Shown: positions 46,375 to 55,292 of the stretch, in pieces
How positions within the stretch are numbered: position 1 is the stretch's first letter
Layout of the letters: each line of letters starts with the position of its first letter
Assembly: GCF_000418325.1 (NCBI RefSeq)
Contig: NC_021658.1
Location: forward strand, 11,918,001 to 11,982,000
DNA from: Sorangium cellulosum So0157-2
Lineage (GTDB): Bacteria > Myxococcota_A > Polyangia > Polyangiales > Polyangiaceae
Reading direction: 5' to 3'
Length of the DNA stretch: 64,000 nt
Notes under the pieces: model-generated
The model's database searches: none
What the model was told of the DNA's origin: nothing
Seen by the model: only the letters and a program-made list of their open reading frames with translations
Position numbers and translations under genes: made by a program

Positions 46375-47379
46375 TCAGGCCCCGCGACGCTCGGACCTGT
46401 CCTCGATAAGCACGCTGGACTCCTCTGGAAAGCCCAGGGCGATCTCTCCGCCGCCGCGGACCAGGACGCGCAGCGGCCGCCCGAGCTTGCGAGCCCGCTC
46501 GATCGCGAGGCGCTGCGCCCGACCGAGCGGGATCGAGAGCGGCTCGCCGCCGTCGAGGACGGCCGGATCGCCGCCGGCGCGCCGATCTCGGCCGGCGGCG
46601 AGCATGTCCGAGAGCGCGCAGAGGTGCTCGACGATCGCCGGCGACAGGTCCTCGAGGAGCGGGAGGAGCTCGCGGCGGACGCGAACGCGGGTGAAGCGGG
46701 GGTCCCCGTTGCTGGGATCCTCCGCGAACGCCTGCCGATGTCGGCTGAGGTGGGCCAGCACGTCGGCGCGGCGGGCCAGGAGCAACGGGCGGATGAGCTC
46801 GACGCCGGCAGCCGCCGAGCCCGGCGCCGCGGCGCCCGGCGCCGCGCCGGCGGCGTCGGTCCAGAGCGGCGCGCGCGGCGGCAGCACGGCCAGCCCCCGC
46901 GGCCCTGCGCCCCGCAGCAGGCGCAGCAGCACCGTCTCGGCCCGGTCGTCCGCGGTGTGGCCGGTCGCGATCGCGCGGGCGCCGCGCGCCGCCGAGGCCG
47001 CCGCGAGCGCGGCGAACCGGGCGTCGCGCGCTCTGGCCTGGAGGTTCGCGCCGGGCGCCACGTCCACACGGGTGCTGGAGTAGGGGACGCCGAGCCGCTC
47101 GGCCAGATCGCGCGCGATCGCGAGCTCGGCCGCGGCCGCCGGCCGCAGGCCGTGGTCGACGCCGTGCGCGACGACCTCGTGGCCGATCCGCCGCCGGAGC
47201 ACGGCGAGGACGTGCAGCAGCGCCGTCGAGTCGGGGCCTCCGGAGCACGCGCAGAGGACCACGTCGCCGCGCGCGAGCAGCCGCTCGTCCCGGATCAGCC
47301 GCTCGGCCAGCCGGATCAGCGACGGGGGGTGCGACCGGCCCCGCCTGGGCGGCGGGGGAGGCCCGGGAGACGGGCTCAT
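46375..47379 (-). CDS. tilS: tRNA(Ile)-lysidine synthase
   Basis: The product is 334 residues. The N-terminal PP-loop ATPase has CSGGPDSTALLHVL; then GVDHGLRP, NLQARARDARF, ATGHTADDRAETVLLRLLRG and PLL. The C-terminal half is shortened compared with E. coli TilS (432) and lacks a clear TilS C-terminal substrate domain. Family knowledge: it ligates lysine to C34 of the AUA-decoding tRNA-Ile2, an essential modification. The ATG overlaps the stop of the small upstream gene (ATGA), so translation is coupled. Confidence 0.92.
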   Translation of the reverse strand: MSPSPGPPPPPRRGRSHPPSLIRLAERLIRDERLLARGDVVLCACSGGPDSTALLHVLAVLRRRIGHEVVAHGVDHGLRPAAAAELAIARDLAERLGVPYSSTRVDVAPGANLQARARDARFAALAAASAARGARAIATGHTADDRAETVLLRLLRGAGPRGLAVLPPRAPLWTDAAGAAPGAAAPGSAAAGVELIRPLLLARRADVLAHLSRHRQAFAEDPSNGDPRFTRVRVRRELLPLLEDLSPAIVEHLCALSDMLAAGRDRRAGGDPAVLDGGEPLSIPLGRAQRLAIERARKLGRPLRVLVRGGGEIALGFPEESSVLIEDRSERRGA

Positions 47380-47615
47380 CGCAGCTCGAACGCCTTGCAG
47401 AAGATGATCTCGTCGCGATCGTCGCCGAGCGACGGGCTCAGGTGCGGCGCGACCGGATAGCCGAGCGAGCAGCGCGGCGCGCCGCCGGCAGGCGCGCCGC
47501 CGGCCTCGTCGCGCTCGGTCTCCGCCGGATCGAACGACGCGCAGTCGGGGCAGGCGAACACGAGGCGGTAGCGCCGCGCTTCCTCGCGGAGCCGCTCGTC
47601 GAGGGGGTGAATCAT
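47376..47615 (-). CDS. Small CxxC protein upstream of tilS
   Basis: The product is 79 residues. It contains FACPDCASFDP, a single CxxC, plus CSLGYP and FCKAFELR. This would suit a zinc-binding or redox module, though four Cys in zinc-ribbon spacing are not obvious. An Ala/Gly-rich stretch (GGAPAGGAP) divides the halves. Overlapping stop/start with tilS (ATGA, 4 nt) and conserved-looking ends argue it is real. Function unknown. Confidence 0.65.
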   Translation of the reverse strand: MIHPLDERLREEARRYRLVFACPDCASFDPAETERDEAGGAPAGGAPRCSLGYPVAPHLSPSLGDDRDEIIFCKAFELR

Positions 47616-47662
47616 CCCGGCCAGCGTAGCGCAAGCCGCTGGGCGGAGGCGCGCCGCGCTGC

Positions 47663-49060
47663 TCAGCGAGCCGGCCGGCGGGCGCGGGTGAGGCGGACGA
47701 TCGACTCGATGTGGCTCGTCTGCGGGAAGAGCTCGACCGCCTCGATGTCCGTGATCTCGAAGCCGCCGCCGAGGATGCCGCCGAGATCGCGCGCGAGGGT
47801 GGCCGGGTCACACGAGACGTAGACGACCACGCGCGCGCCCGAGGCCGCGATCGCGCGCGCCGCGCCGGGCGCCCCGCTGCGCGGAGGATCCAGCACCACG
47901 ACGTCGGTGCGCGCCGGGATCGGGACCTGGTCGGCGTCCGCCTCGATCGCCTTGCCGGCGAGGCCGCGGGCGGCGAGGTTCTGGCGCAGGCACGCGACCG
48001 CCTCGGGCGAGCGCTCCACCGCCGTGAACGACGCGAGCCCCGGGGCGGCCGGCGAGGCGGCCTCGGCAGCCCCGGCGACCGGCGCGGGCCGCGGCGCGCC
48101 GCGCGCGAGGAGCACGGAGAGCGTCCCGCTCCCCGCGAACAGCTCCAGGACGTGCGGCGGCCGGGAGGAGTCGAGGTGAGCGAGCTCGGCGGCGCGGCCG
48201 GCGAGCACGGCGGCGCCCTCCTCGGACGGCTGCCCGAAGCCGCCCGGCGCGAGGAGCAGCGGCAGGCCGTCGGCGCCCACGATCGCCGGCCGCGGATCGC
48301 CGAACGACGCGGCCTCGCGCGCGCCGTCCAGCGTGACGCGGGCGCCGGCCCACGCGCCGCGGGCCGTGCGCTCGTCGAGCAGCTGCCACACGGCCGGCGG
48401 GAGCTGGCCGCGCCAGAGGATCTCGACCACCGGGCGGCTCGCGGCGCCCAGCGAGACGAGGATGTCGCCCTCCCCCGCGGCCCCGCGCAGGACGCTGGGC
48501 AGCTCGCCGGCGAGCGGCGCGATCGGGTCGGCCAGCACGAGGCAGCGGTCGACCGCCGCGACGGCGTGCGTCCTCGGCGCGCGGTAGCCCACGCGCACCT
48601 CGCCGCGCTCCGCGCGCGCGAACAGCCGCGCGCGCGAGCGGTAGCCGAGCGGCTGGGGCGCGGGGTGCAGGCGGATCGGCGGCAGGTCGGCCTCGGCGAG
48701 CGAGGCCGCGCGCGCGATCGCCTGCCGGACGATCTGCGCGTGCGCGGCCTGCTGCGCCTCGACGCGGACGTGCATCCAGTCGCAGCCGCCGCAGGTCTCC
48801 GCGAAGCGGCAGGGCGGGGCGACGCGGTCGGAGCTCGGCTCGACCACGCGGAGCAGCTTGCCCCGCGCCGGGCGCGCGCTCCGATCGAGCTCGACCTCGA
48901 CGAGGTCGCCCGGCGCCGTCGCGGGGACGAAGACGACCTCGCCGGCGAGCCGACCGATCCCTGCGCCGCCCGCGGCCAGCGCGTCGATGCGCAGCTGCGC
49001 TCGCTCGCCGGCGCGGGGCCGCGCCCTGGCGCCGCTCGAGCGGCGATGAACAGCCTTCAT
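47663..49060 (-). CDS. rlmD: 23S rRNA (uracil-5)-methyltransferase RlmD family
   Basis: The product is 465 residues. An N-terminal TRAM-like domain (ERAQLRIDALAAGGAGIGRLAGEVVFVPATAPGD) is followed by the [4Fe-4S] ligands CRFAETCGGCDWMH and then, in the SAM-binding domain, ELFAGSGTLS, LDPPRSG and the catalytic CysCD motif VSCDPATLARDL. Family knowledge: RlmD (RumA) methylates U1939 of 23S rRNA at C5; TrmA and RlmC relatives share the fold, but the cluster and TRAM domain favour RlmD. The ATG overlaps the TGA of the kinase gene (ATGA), so it is coupled to it. Confidence 0.88.
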   Translation of the reverse strand: MKAVHRRSSGARARPRAGERAQLRIDALAAGGAGIGRLAGEVVFVPATAPGDLVEVELDRSARPARGKLLRVVEPSSDRVAPPCRFAETCGGCDWMHVRVEAQQAAHAQIVRQAIARAASLAEADLPPIRLHPAPQPLGYRSRARLFARAERGEVRVGYRAPRTHAVAAVDRCLVLADPIAPLAGELPSVLRGAAGEGDILVSLGAASRPVVEILWRGQLPPAVWQLLDERTARGAWAGARVTLDGAREAASFGDPRPAIVGADGLPLLLAPGGFGQPSEEGAAVLAGRAAELAHLDSSRPPHVLELFAGSGTLSVLLARGAPRPAPVAGAAEAASPAAPGLASFTAVERSPEAVACLRQNLAARGLAGKAIEADADQVPIPARTDVVVLDPPRSGAPGAARAIAASGARVVVYVSCDPATLARDLGGILGGGFEITDIEAVELFPQTSHIESIVRLTRARRPAR

Positions 49061-51354
49061 CCCTTCATCGTAACGCGCCGCAGGCGCGTCGCGCCGGGGT
49101 GGACGAGAGGAGCTCCGCCGGCGAGGGCGAGCGAGCGAGCGCGCCCATCCCCCGCGGGCTCCACGTTGGCGCCGAGGCGCGGCCGGCGCGTGGCGGCCGC
49201 GCCGGTCGAGGCGGGCGGCGCAGCGTCGACGCCCTTCTGGGGCGCGGGCTGCGCGGCCATCGTCTTGATGTAGATCAGCGCGCCGATGCCGATGACGCAC
49301 AGCGCGGTGAGGGCGATGACGGCGACGAGCACGAGCGTGTTCCTGCCGTTCCCCTTGGACACCGCGTCCTGCGTGGCCGCCCAGATGGCCGCCGGATCGG
49401 GGCGCGGCAGCGAGAGCGCGGTCTCGATCTGCGACTGGGGAGGCTGCGCCGGCGCGGCGGGCGCGAACGGCTGGGCCTGCGCACGCGATGGATCGAACGT
49501 CATCGACGGCGGCGGCGGGAACACCGGCGCGGGCGAGCCGGCAGGAGGCGAAGGAGCGTAGCCCTGGCCGTTGAACGGCAGCGCGTACGAGGGCGCCTGC
49601 GGCGATGCGCCGAACGCAACGGCCCTGCCGGCGTGCGCGCGGCGCGCGGCGTCGCTCGAGCCCTGCGGGACCGGCGCGGGGGGCTGGGGCGGAGCCTGCT
49701 GCGGGAGCGCGAGCGTGGACGCGAGCGGGTTGCCCAGATCGCTGTCCAGGAGGCCCCCCTTGGGGAACGGCGCCCGATCGGCCGCGCCGAGATCGCGCGG
49801 CGGATACGGGTTCGCCGGGATCGTCGGCGCGGTGAGGTTCTGGCCGCCGGGCGCGCGCGGCGAGCCCGCGTGCGCGGGCGAGGCGCCGGGCCGCACGGTG
49901 GGAAGGGCGGACGGGGCGCCGGGCTGAGGAGGAGGCGCCGGCGCGAGCTCCGGCGCCATGCCGGCCGCCGGGCGCGGCATCGCGCGCTCGCCGTAGGGGA
50001 GCGGCCGCACCGGCTCGGCGTGCTCGCGCGTCGCGACCGTCGTCGGGACATCCTCGTCGTCGTCCATCAGCGACGAGGCCACCATCTGCTTGCCGGCCGC
50101 GTCCCTCGACGGCGTGCGTCCGACCGGCGCGATCCCGCTCGCCGGCGCGGCGTTGTGCCGGAAGACCTGCGGCGGCGTGAGCCGCTGGTGCGGCTCGGGC
50201 TCCCGGCCGCGGCTGCGGAGCCCGATGCTGTCCGTGGCCGTGGTCGAGGCCCGCCCGCGCACCTGCTCGACGTTGATCGTCGACGTCACCTCCGCCGCCC
50301 ACGCGAGGTGCGCCTCGCGCTTCTGGATGCGGTCGGCGAACACCTGCTGCACGAACTGCGCGACCTCCTCGGAGCCGACGAAGATCCCGCTCCGCATCAG
50401 GAAGTTCTGCAGCGCTCGCGAAAATTCGCGCGCCGTCTGGAAGCGGTCCTGCCTGTGCTTGGCGAGCGCCTTCATGACGACGCTCTCCAGCTCGATCGGA
50501 TAGTCGGGCACGATCGTGGACGGCGGCGGGACCACGCAGGCCTGCACCTTCTCGAGGGTGTCGAGATCGGTATCCATCCGGAAGAGACGCTGGTTCGTCG
50601 TGAGCTCCCAGAGGACGACACCGAGCGCGAACACGTCGGTCGTGCGATCGACCTCATTGCCGCGCACCTGCTCGGGAGACATGTAGGCCAACTTGCCTTT
50701 CAGCGTTCCCGCGCGGGTGGACGACAGCCGATCGGCCACCTTGGCGATCCCGAAATCCACCACCTTGGTGTAGCCGTCGTACGTGAGGAACAGGTTGTGC
50801 GGCGTCACGTCGCGGTGCACAAGGCCGAGCAGCTGGCCGTTCTTTCCGCGCAGCTCGTGGGCGGCGTGGAGCCCCTCTGCCGCATCGGAGCAGATGCGCG
50901 CAGCGAGCTCGGGCGAGATGCGCAGCCGGCGCTCCTCGGCGCGCCGCATCACCTCCCGGAGCGGCTCGCCGTGGAGATACTCCATGGCGATCCAGTAAGT
51001 GTTGTCGTCCTTCCCGAGATCGAACACCTGCGCGACATTGGCGTGGTTGATGCCAGCCGCGATGCGCGCCTCGTCCAGGAACATGTCGACGAACTGATCG
51101 TCCTCGACCAGATGCGGGTGGATCCGCTTGATGGCGACCCATTTTTGGAAGCCGCCCGGCCCATCCATGCGCGCCAGGTGGACGCTCGCCATTCCGCCCA
51201 CCCCGATCTCGTCGACCACGCGGTAACGGCCCAGGAAGTAGGTCCCCTGCTGCTTCTCGGACTCCTTCGCGCGCGCGTCAGACGATGAATTGGTCGACCC
51301 GGGGCTTGGAGGTCCGCCCATTCGCGATGCGGGTCGAGGCGGGGGTTGGGGCAT
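49057..51354 (-). CDS. Ser/Thr protein kinase, membrane-anchored near the C terminus
   Basis: The product is 765 residues. The kinase domain occupies about residues 40-310: IGVGGMASVHLA, VAIKRI, HRDVTPHN, DFGIAK and MSPEQVRGNEVDR. A long Pro/Ala/Gly-rich region follows (350-670), then a single transmembrane helix (LVLVAVIALTALCVIGIGALIYI) and a short basic tail. Family knowledge: myxobacterial Pkn-type kinases of this kind often phosphorylate FHA proteins; the FHA activator at 17.2 kb is one possible partner, by inference only. Its stop overlaps rlmD by 4 nt, coupling a kinase to an rRNA methyltransferase. Confidence 0.93.
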   Translation of the reverse strand: MPQPPPRPASRMGGPPSPGSTNSSSDARAKESEKQQGTYFLGRYRVVDEIGVGGMASVHLARMDGPGGFQKWVAIKRIHPHLVEDDQFVDMFLDEARIAAGINHANVAQVFDLGKDDNTYWIAMEYLHGEPLREVMRRAEERRLRISPELAARICSDAAEGLHAAHELRGKNGQLLGLVHRDVTPHNLFLTYDGYTKVVDFGIAKVADRLSSTRAGTLKGKLAYMSPEQVRGNEVDRTTDVFALGVVLWELTTNQRLFRMDTDLDTLEKVQACVVPPPSTIVPDYPIELESVVMKALAKHRQDRFQTAREFSRALQNFLMRSGIFVGSEEVAQFVQQVFADRIQKREAHLAWAAEVTSTINVEQVRGRASTTATDSIGLRSRGREPEPHQRLTPPQVFRHNAAPASGIAPVGRTPSRDAAGKQMVASSLMDDDEDVPTTVATREHAEPVRPLPYGERAMPRPAAGMAPELAPAPPPQPGAPSALPTVRPGASPAHAGSPRAPGGQNLTAPTIPANPYPPRDLGAADRAPFPKGGLLDSDLGNPLASTLALPQQAPPQPPAPVPQGSSDAARRAHAGRAVAFGASPQAPSYALPFNGQGYAPSPPAGSPAPVFPPPPSMTFDPSRAQAQPFAPAAPAQPPQSQIETALSLPRPDPAAIWAATQDAVSKGNGRNTLVLVAVIALTALCVIGIGALIYIKTMAAQPAPQKGVDAAPPASTGAAATRRPRLGANVEPAGDGRARSLALAGGAPLVHPGATRLRRVTMKG

Positions 51355-51511
51355 GAGCGGTCACTACTTTACCGCGAGTGCGCGGCGCTTTGCCATGTCG
51401 TCTCGGCCGAGCGACCTGGCAGATGGTCAGCTTCAATCCACTCCGTCGCTGAAGGCCCGTATCCTGACAGGTAGGACACCACCAGAGACCCAGGACGGAG
51501 TCGCGGCGAGC

Positions 51512-52165
51512 TCAGGGGAACGGTTGGCCAGGTTGACCTCGCTCGAAATAGAAACGGAAGCTCCCCGTGACCCTCGAGAGGAGCTCCCGGGGGATGGCGT
51601 CCGCTGGATGACCGATCCCGGCGTCGCGCGGATCACCGACCCAGATGTCGAACGTCGCGTCCGTGAATTTGTCGACCGCGTCCGTCTCGTTGGGATCGCC
51701 GCTGAACAGCGCCTGGAACTTGATGGTCCCATCCACGGCGTAGAGCACGGTGTTCTGGTTGTGGCACGACCGCTGGAGGTAGAGCGCCATGTGCACGAGC
51801 GGGGCGAGCCCCTCCGGCTTCGGCGTCGGCGGGGGCGAGCCCGGCAGCTCGACGCCGGGCGGGAGCCCGACGCTCAGGTCGACGTCGAGCTTGTTCACCT
51901 GCCCGTCCCCGCGGATGATGCCGACATCGTCGATCGTGACCGCGAGGCCGTCCGAGACCTCCTGGAGGTCGCTGCCCCGCTGCACCCGGATCTGCAGCGT
52001 GGAGCGGTACGGGACCGCGGCGAAGAAGTCGGGGCGCATGTCGTAGGCGCCCTCCCAGCAGTCCGCCGCGAGCAGCCTCGAGCTGTAGACCTCGCCCTCC
52101 CCCTGCCCGAGCGAGCACCCGAGCGAGAGGCAGCACACGAGGGGCACGAGCAGGCGCGCCGTCAC
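51512..52165 (-). CDS. Lipoprotein of unknown function, coupled to mnmA
   Basis: The product is 217 residues starting at GTG (52165), which overlaps the mnmA stop (GTGA). The signal peptide (LLVPLVCCLSLGC) ends in a perfect lipobox LSLGC. The mature region is beta-rich (RSTLQIRVQRGSDLQEVSDG, LDVDLSVGLPPGVE, GTIKFQALFSGDPNE, SFRFYFERGQ) with one CysX pair (DCWEG, RSCHNQN). It resembles secreted beta-sandwich proteins without an enzyme motif. The start is supported by the overlap, the lipobox, and the lack of an ATG alternative. Confidence 0.75.
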   Translation of the reverse strand: MTARLLVPLVCCLSLGCSLGQGEGEVYSSRLLAADCWEGAYDMRPDFFAAVPYRSTLQIRVQRGSDLQEVSDGLAVTIDDVGIIRGDGQVNKLDVDLSVGLPPGVELPGSPPPTPKPEGLAPLVHMALYLQRSCHNQNTVLYAVDGTIKFQALFSGDPNETDAVDKFTDATFDIWVGDPRDAGIGHPADAIPRELLSRVTGSFRFYFERGQPGQPFP

Positions 52166-53319
52166 GACGCCGTCCCCGGGCGGAGGGCGGCCCGGATGCG
52201 GCCGCCGCCGAGGACGCGGTCGCCCCGGTACACCACGGCCATCTGACCGGGGGAGACGGCCCGCACCGGGCTCTCGAACCGCGCCACGAAGCTCTCGACG
52301 CCCGTCGCGGGGTCGCGCCGCCGCTCGATGACGCCGGGCGCCGCCTCGTGCCGCGCGCGCACCCGCACCTCGGCCTCCAGGGGGAAGACCGCGTCGTCGG
52401 ACCACACGGCCTCGGTGATCTCGGCGCCCGCCGCGTAGAGGTCGGCCTCGTCGCCGAGGCGCACCGCGCCGGTCGCCGCGTCGAGGCCCACGACGAACGC
52501 CGGGCGGCCGAGCGAGACGCCGATGCCCTTGCGCTGGCCCACGGTGAAGCCGTGCACCCCGCCGTGCGACCCGACCACGCGCCCGTCCCCATCGACGATC
52601 GGCCCGGGCCGGAGCCTGTCCGCCGCGCGCTCGGCCACGAAGGGCGCGTAGCGGCCGGAGGGGATGAAACAGAGCTCCTGGCTCTCCCCCTTGTCGGCCC
52701 CCGGCAGCCCGCGGGCGATCGCCTCGGCGCGCACCTCCTCCTTGGTCGAGTCCCCGAGCGGGAAGAGGAGCCGCGACAGCTCGTCCGACCGGAGCATGTG
52801 GAGGAAATAGCTCTGATCCTTGTGCCGATCGCGGCCGCGGTAGAGGCGGGCGCCGCCCTCCTCCACGACGACCCGCGCGTAGTGGCCCGTCGCCACCCAC
52901 GAGACGCCCAGCCGCTCCGCCAGCGGGAACAGCTCCCGGAGCTTGACGGAGCGGTTGCAGGCCACGCACGGGCTCGGCGTCTCGCCCGCGAGGTAGGCGT
53001 CGACGAACGGATCGACGACGTGCTCGCGGAACAGGGCGCGTCGATCGAAGGTGTAGTGCGGGACGCCGAGGTGGTCGGCGACCCGGCGGGCGTCGTGCTG
53101 ATCCTCGGGCGCGCAGCAGCGGCTCTTGACGCTGCCGTCGTCGGGGTAGTCCCAGAGGTGCAGCGTCACGCCGACGACCTCGTAACCAGCGTCGCAGAGG
53201 CGCGCCGCGGCGACCGAGGAGTCGACTCCGCCGCTCATCGCGATGAAGACGCGAGCCCCCGGGGAGGGCCGCTCGCCGGGCCGGGCCGCGCCGCCGGCCT
53301 CTCGGACAGGAGTTGCCAT
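52162..53319 (-). CDS. mnmA: tRNA-specific 2-thiouridylase MnmA
   Basis: The product is 385 residues. The PP-loop is SGGVDSSVAAARL (about 29-41). Active-site Cys lie in TPSPCVACNRSVK (Cys121) and SQELCFIPSG. The later segments GQRKGIGVSLGRPAFVVGLD and the C-terminal beta-domain (VRVRARHEAAPG, SPGQMAVVYRGDRVLGGG) fit the family. Family knowledge: it makes the s2U34 modification of Lys, Glu and Gln tRNAs. The start is the ATG at 53319; a longer frame starts in a repeat tract. The 205-bp divergent gap to the response regulator holds a 10-bp tandem repeat. Confidence 0.95.
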   Translation of the reverse strand: MATPVREAGGAARPGERPSPGARVFIAMSGGVDSSVAAARLCDAGYEVVGVTLHLWDYPDDGSVKSRCCAPEDQHDARRVADHLGVPHYTFDRRALFREHVVDPFVDAYLAGETPSPCVACNRSVKLRELFPLAERLGVSWVATGHYARVVVEEGGARLYRGRDRHKDQSYFLHMLRSDELSRLLFPLGDSTKEEVRAEAIARGLPGADKGESQELCFIPSGRYAPFVAERAADRLRPGPIVDGDGRVVGSHGGVHGFTVGQRKGIGVSLGRPAFVVGLDAATGAVRLGDEADLYAAGAEITEAVWSDDAVFPLEAEVRVRARHEAAPGVIERRRDPATGVESFVARFESPVRAVSPGQMAVVYRGDRVLGGGRIRAALRPGTAS

Positions 53320-53390
53320 TTCCGTTCTTATAGCGTGAATCCCGCGCCGCGGTCGGGCGCCGCGGGCAAACTCGCGCCGACACGCTCCGT

Positions 53391-53454
53391 CGGCGGCGCG
53401 CGGCGGCGCGCGGCGGCGCGCGGCGGCGCGCGGCGGCGCGCGGCGGCGCGCGGC
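53391..53454. repeat. 10-bp tandem repeat CGGCGGCGCG in the mnmA/response-regulator promoter gap
   Basis: Six exact 10-bp units (53391-53450) plus CGGC. The period equals about one helical turn. The location is about 75-135 bp from either start codon. Confidence 0.95.
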
Positions 53455-53524
53455 CCAAGCTTCGGACCGGCTCGCCGCCATTCACCCTTGGCCACCCCCG
53501 CGGCGCGCGTGTACCGTCTGCCAG

Positions 53525-54823
53525 ATGCCGAGCGGGGTCGTGCTCGTGATCGAGGACGAGGAGTATGTCGCGGACCTGCTCGCCACCGCGATCCGCGAGG
53601 TGGGTTACGAGGTCATCTACTGCGCCACCGCGGAGGCCGGGCTCTCGACCGCCTGCACCCTGGAGCCCGAGTGCATCGTCTGCGACGTCGGCCTGCCCGA
53701 CCACGACGGCTACTGGGTCGCGCGCAACGTCCGCACCCAACCTTCGCGGGTGTCCGTCACCCCCTTCCTGTTCCTCTCCGCCCTCGATGACCAGCAATCC
53801 CGCCTCGAGGGGTTCCACGTCGGCGCCGACGTCTACATGACCAAGCCGTTCCGGGTCACCGAGGTCGTCGCGCAGATCGGGGCGCTCGTGCAGATGGCGT
53901 CCCGCCTGCGGCAGCGGCGGGACAGCCTCATGTCCATCCCGGCCTCCGTCGACCAGACCGCCATCGAGGGCGACCTCAGCCAGATGTCGATCGCGACCGT
54001 CCTCACGGTCCTCGAGATGGAGCGGCGCTCGGGCGTGTTCGAGGTGCTCAGCAAGAAGCGGCGCGCGCAGCTCGACATCGCCGAGGGGTGCATCGTCCAG
54101 GGGACCGTGGGCGGCACGCGCGTGTCGGCGCTCGCCGCGCTCCGCACCATGCTGGCCTGGAAGGTCGGGCGGTTCGCGTTCGTTCCAGGCAGCCGGCCGG
54201 TGCCGCCGGAGCGAAAATCGATCGCCGCCTACCTGCTCGAGGCGACCCGGCTCGAGGACGAGAGCGCCCGCGTCGAGCTGCCGATGCCGCCGTCGCGGCG
54301 CCGTCAGGAGCCCCGGATCGCGACGACGGCGCTCGGCGGGCCGTCGTCCATCCCGGACGACGTCGCGCCGCCGTCGTCGCGCGCGCCGCTCGGGGAGCTC
54401 CTGCGCCGCCAGCCCGGCGCCGCGCCGCGGAGGGCGGCCGACGGCGCCCTGGCGATCTCCGACGCGCCGCCGTCGCTCGAGCTGAGCTTCGATTTCGAGG
54501 CCGCGCCGCCGCCGACGCTGCGCTCGCTCGCCCGCATGACGGCGAAGCCGCCGTCGAGCCGGCGCGGCGCGGACGAGAGCGATCCGCCCACGGTCCCGCG
54601 CGGCCACGGCCGGCTCGCCTCGTCGAAGCCGCCGTCCCGCCGGACGACGGCGCCGCCATCCTCGCCGGGCCGCTCGGGCGAGCCGGGCGAGCTCTCCCGC
54701 GGGAGCGTCGCTCCCCCGACGACCCAGCCGGCGAGCCATGAAGAAGGTTCGTCGCGCATGAGCCCGGTCCCCCAGCGACCAGCGCCCGCCCGGCCTCCCC
54801 GCCCCGACGCAAAGAAGCGCTGA
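53525..54823 (+). CDS. Response regulator with receiver and DUF4388 (PATAN-like) domains
   Basis: The product is 432 residues. The receiver domain (about 1-122) has acidic residues E10/D11, phospho-acceptor D54 (CDVGLPDHDG) and K107 (MTKPF). A DUF4388 domain follows (about 140-225; IEGDLSQMSIATVLTVLEMERRSGVFEV). The C terminus (~240-432) is Pro/Ser/Ala-rich and probably disordered. Family knowledge: DUF4388 modules are typical of myxobacteria and cyanobacterial PATAN regulators and may mediate protein interaction in gliding or polarity control. No histidine kinase is nearby. It is divergent from mnmA. Confidence 0.9.
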   Translation: MPSGVVLVIEDEEYVADLLATAIREVGYEVIYCATAEAGLSTACTLEPECIVCDVGLPDHDGYWVARNVRTQPSRVSVTPFLFLSALDDQQSRLEGFHVGADVYMTKPFRVTEVVAQIGALVQMASRLRQRRDSLMSIPASVDQTAIEGDLSQMSIATVLTVLEMERRSGVFEVLSKKRRAQLDIAEGCIVQGTVGGTRVSALAALRTMLAWKVGRFAFVPGSRPVPPERKSIAAYLLEATRLEDESARVELPMPPSRRRQEPRIATTALGGPSSIPDDVAPPSSRAPLGELLRRQPGAAPRRAADGALAISDAPPSLELSFDFEAAPPPTLRSLARMTAKPPSSRRGADESDPPTVPRGHGRLASSKPPSRRTTAPPSSPGRSGEPGELSRGSVAPPTTQPASHEEGSSRMSPVPQRPAPARPPRPDAKKR

Positions 54824-54837
54824 GGTCGCTCCGCGCG

Positions 54838-55212
54838 CTCCCTTCGGCCACCTCGGCCGGGGGTCGACCCCCCTTCGACCCTCCCCTTCGGCCACCCCGG
54901 ACGGGGGTCGACCCCCCCATCGCCCTCCCCTTCGGCCACCTCGGCCAGGGGTCGACCCCCTTCGACCCTCCCCTCCGGCCACCCCGGACGGGGGCCGACC
55001 CCCCTTCGACCCTCCCCTCCGGCCACCCCGGACGGGGGCCGACCCCCCTTCGACCCTCCCCTCCGGCCACCCCGGACGGGGGCCGACCCCCCTTCGACCC
55101 TCCCCTCCGGCCACCCCGGACGGGGGCCGACCCCCCTTCGACCCTCCCCTCCGGCCACCCCGGACGGGGGCCGACCCCCCTTCGACCCTCCCCTTCGGCC
55201 ACCCCGGACGGG
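54838..55212. repeat. 44-bp minisatellite downstream of the response regulator
   Basis: Nine copies of a unit containing GGCCACCCCGGACGGGGGCCGACC begin at 54846, 54890, 54934, 54977, 55021, 55065, 55109, 55153 and 55197. The period is 44 bp (once 43); the first three copies are more divergent. It is intergenic: reading frames on the minus strand (VGPRPGWPEGRVEGG strings) come only from the repeat. The 697-bp interval 54824-55520 also holds the inverted repeat at 55293-55378; nothing else in it is recognisable. Confidence 0.93.
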
Positions 55213-55292
55213 GGTCGATCGCCAGCCGATCGGTCTAGTACCGCCGGTCAGAACTCCCGGCAGGGATCTGCCTCGCGAGGGACAGAGAAGTA

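Noticed and set aside
54838..55212. CRISPR array from 44-bp periodic repeats
   Set aside because: The whole unit is repeated, not a repeat plus unique spacer.
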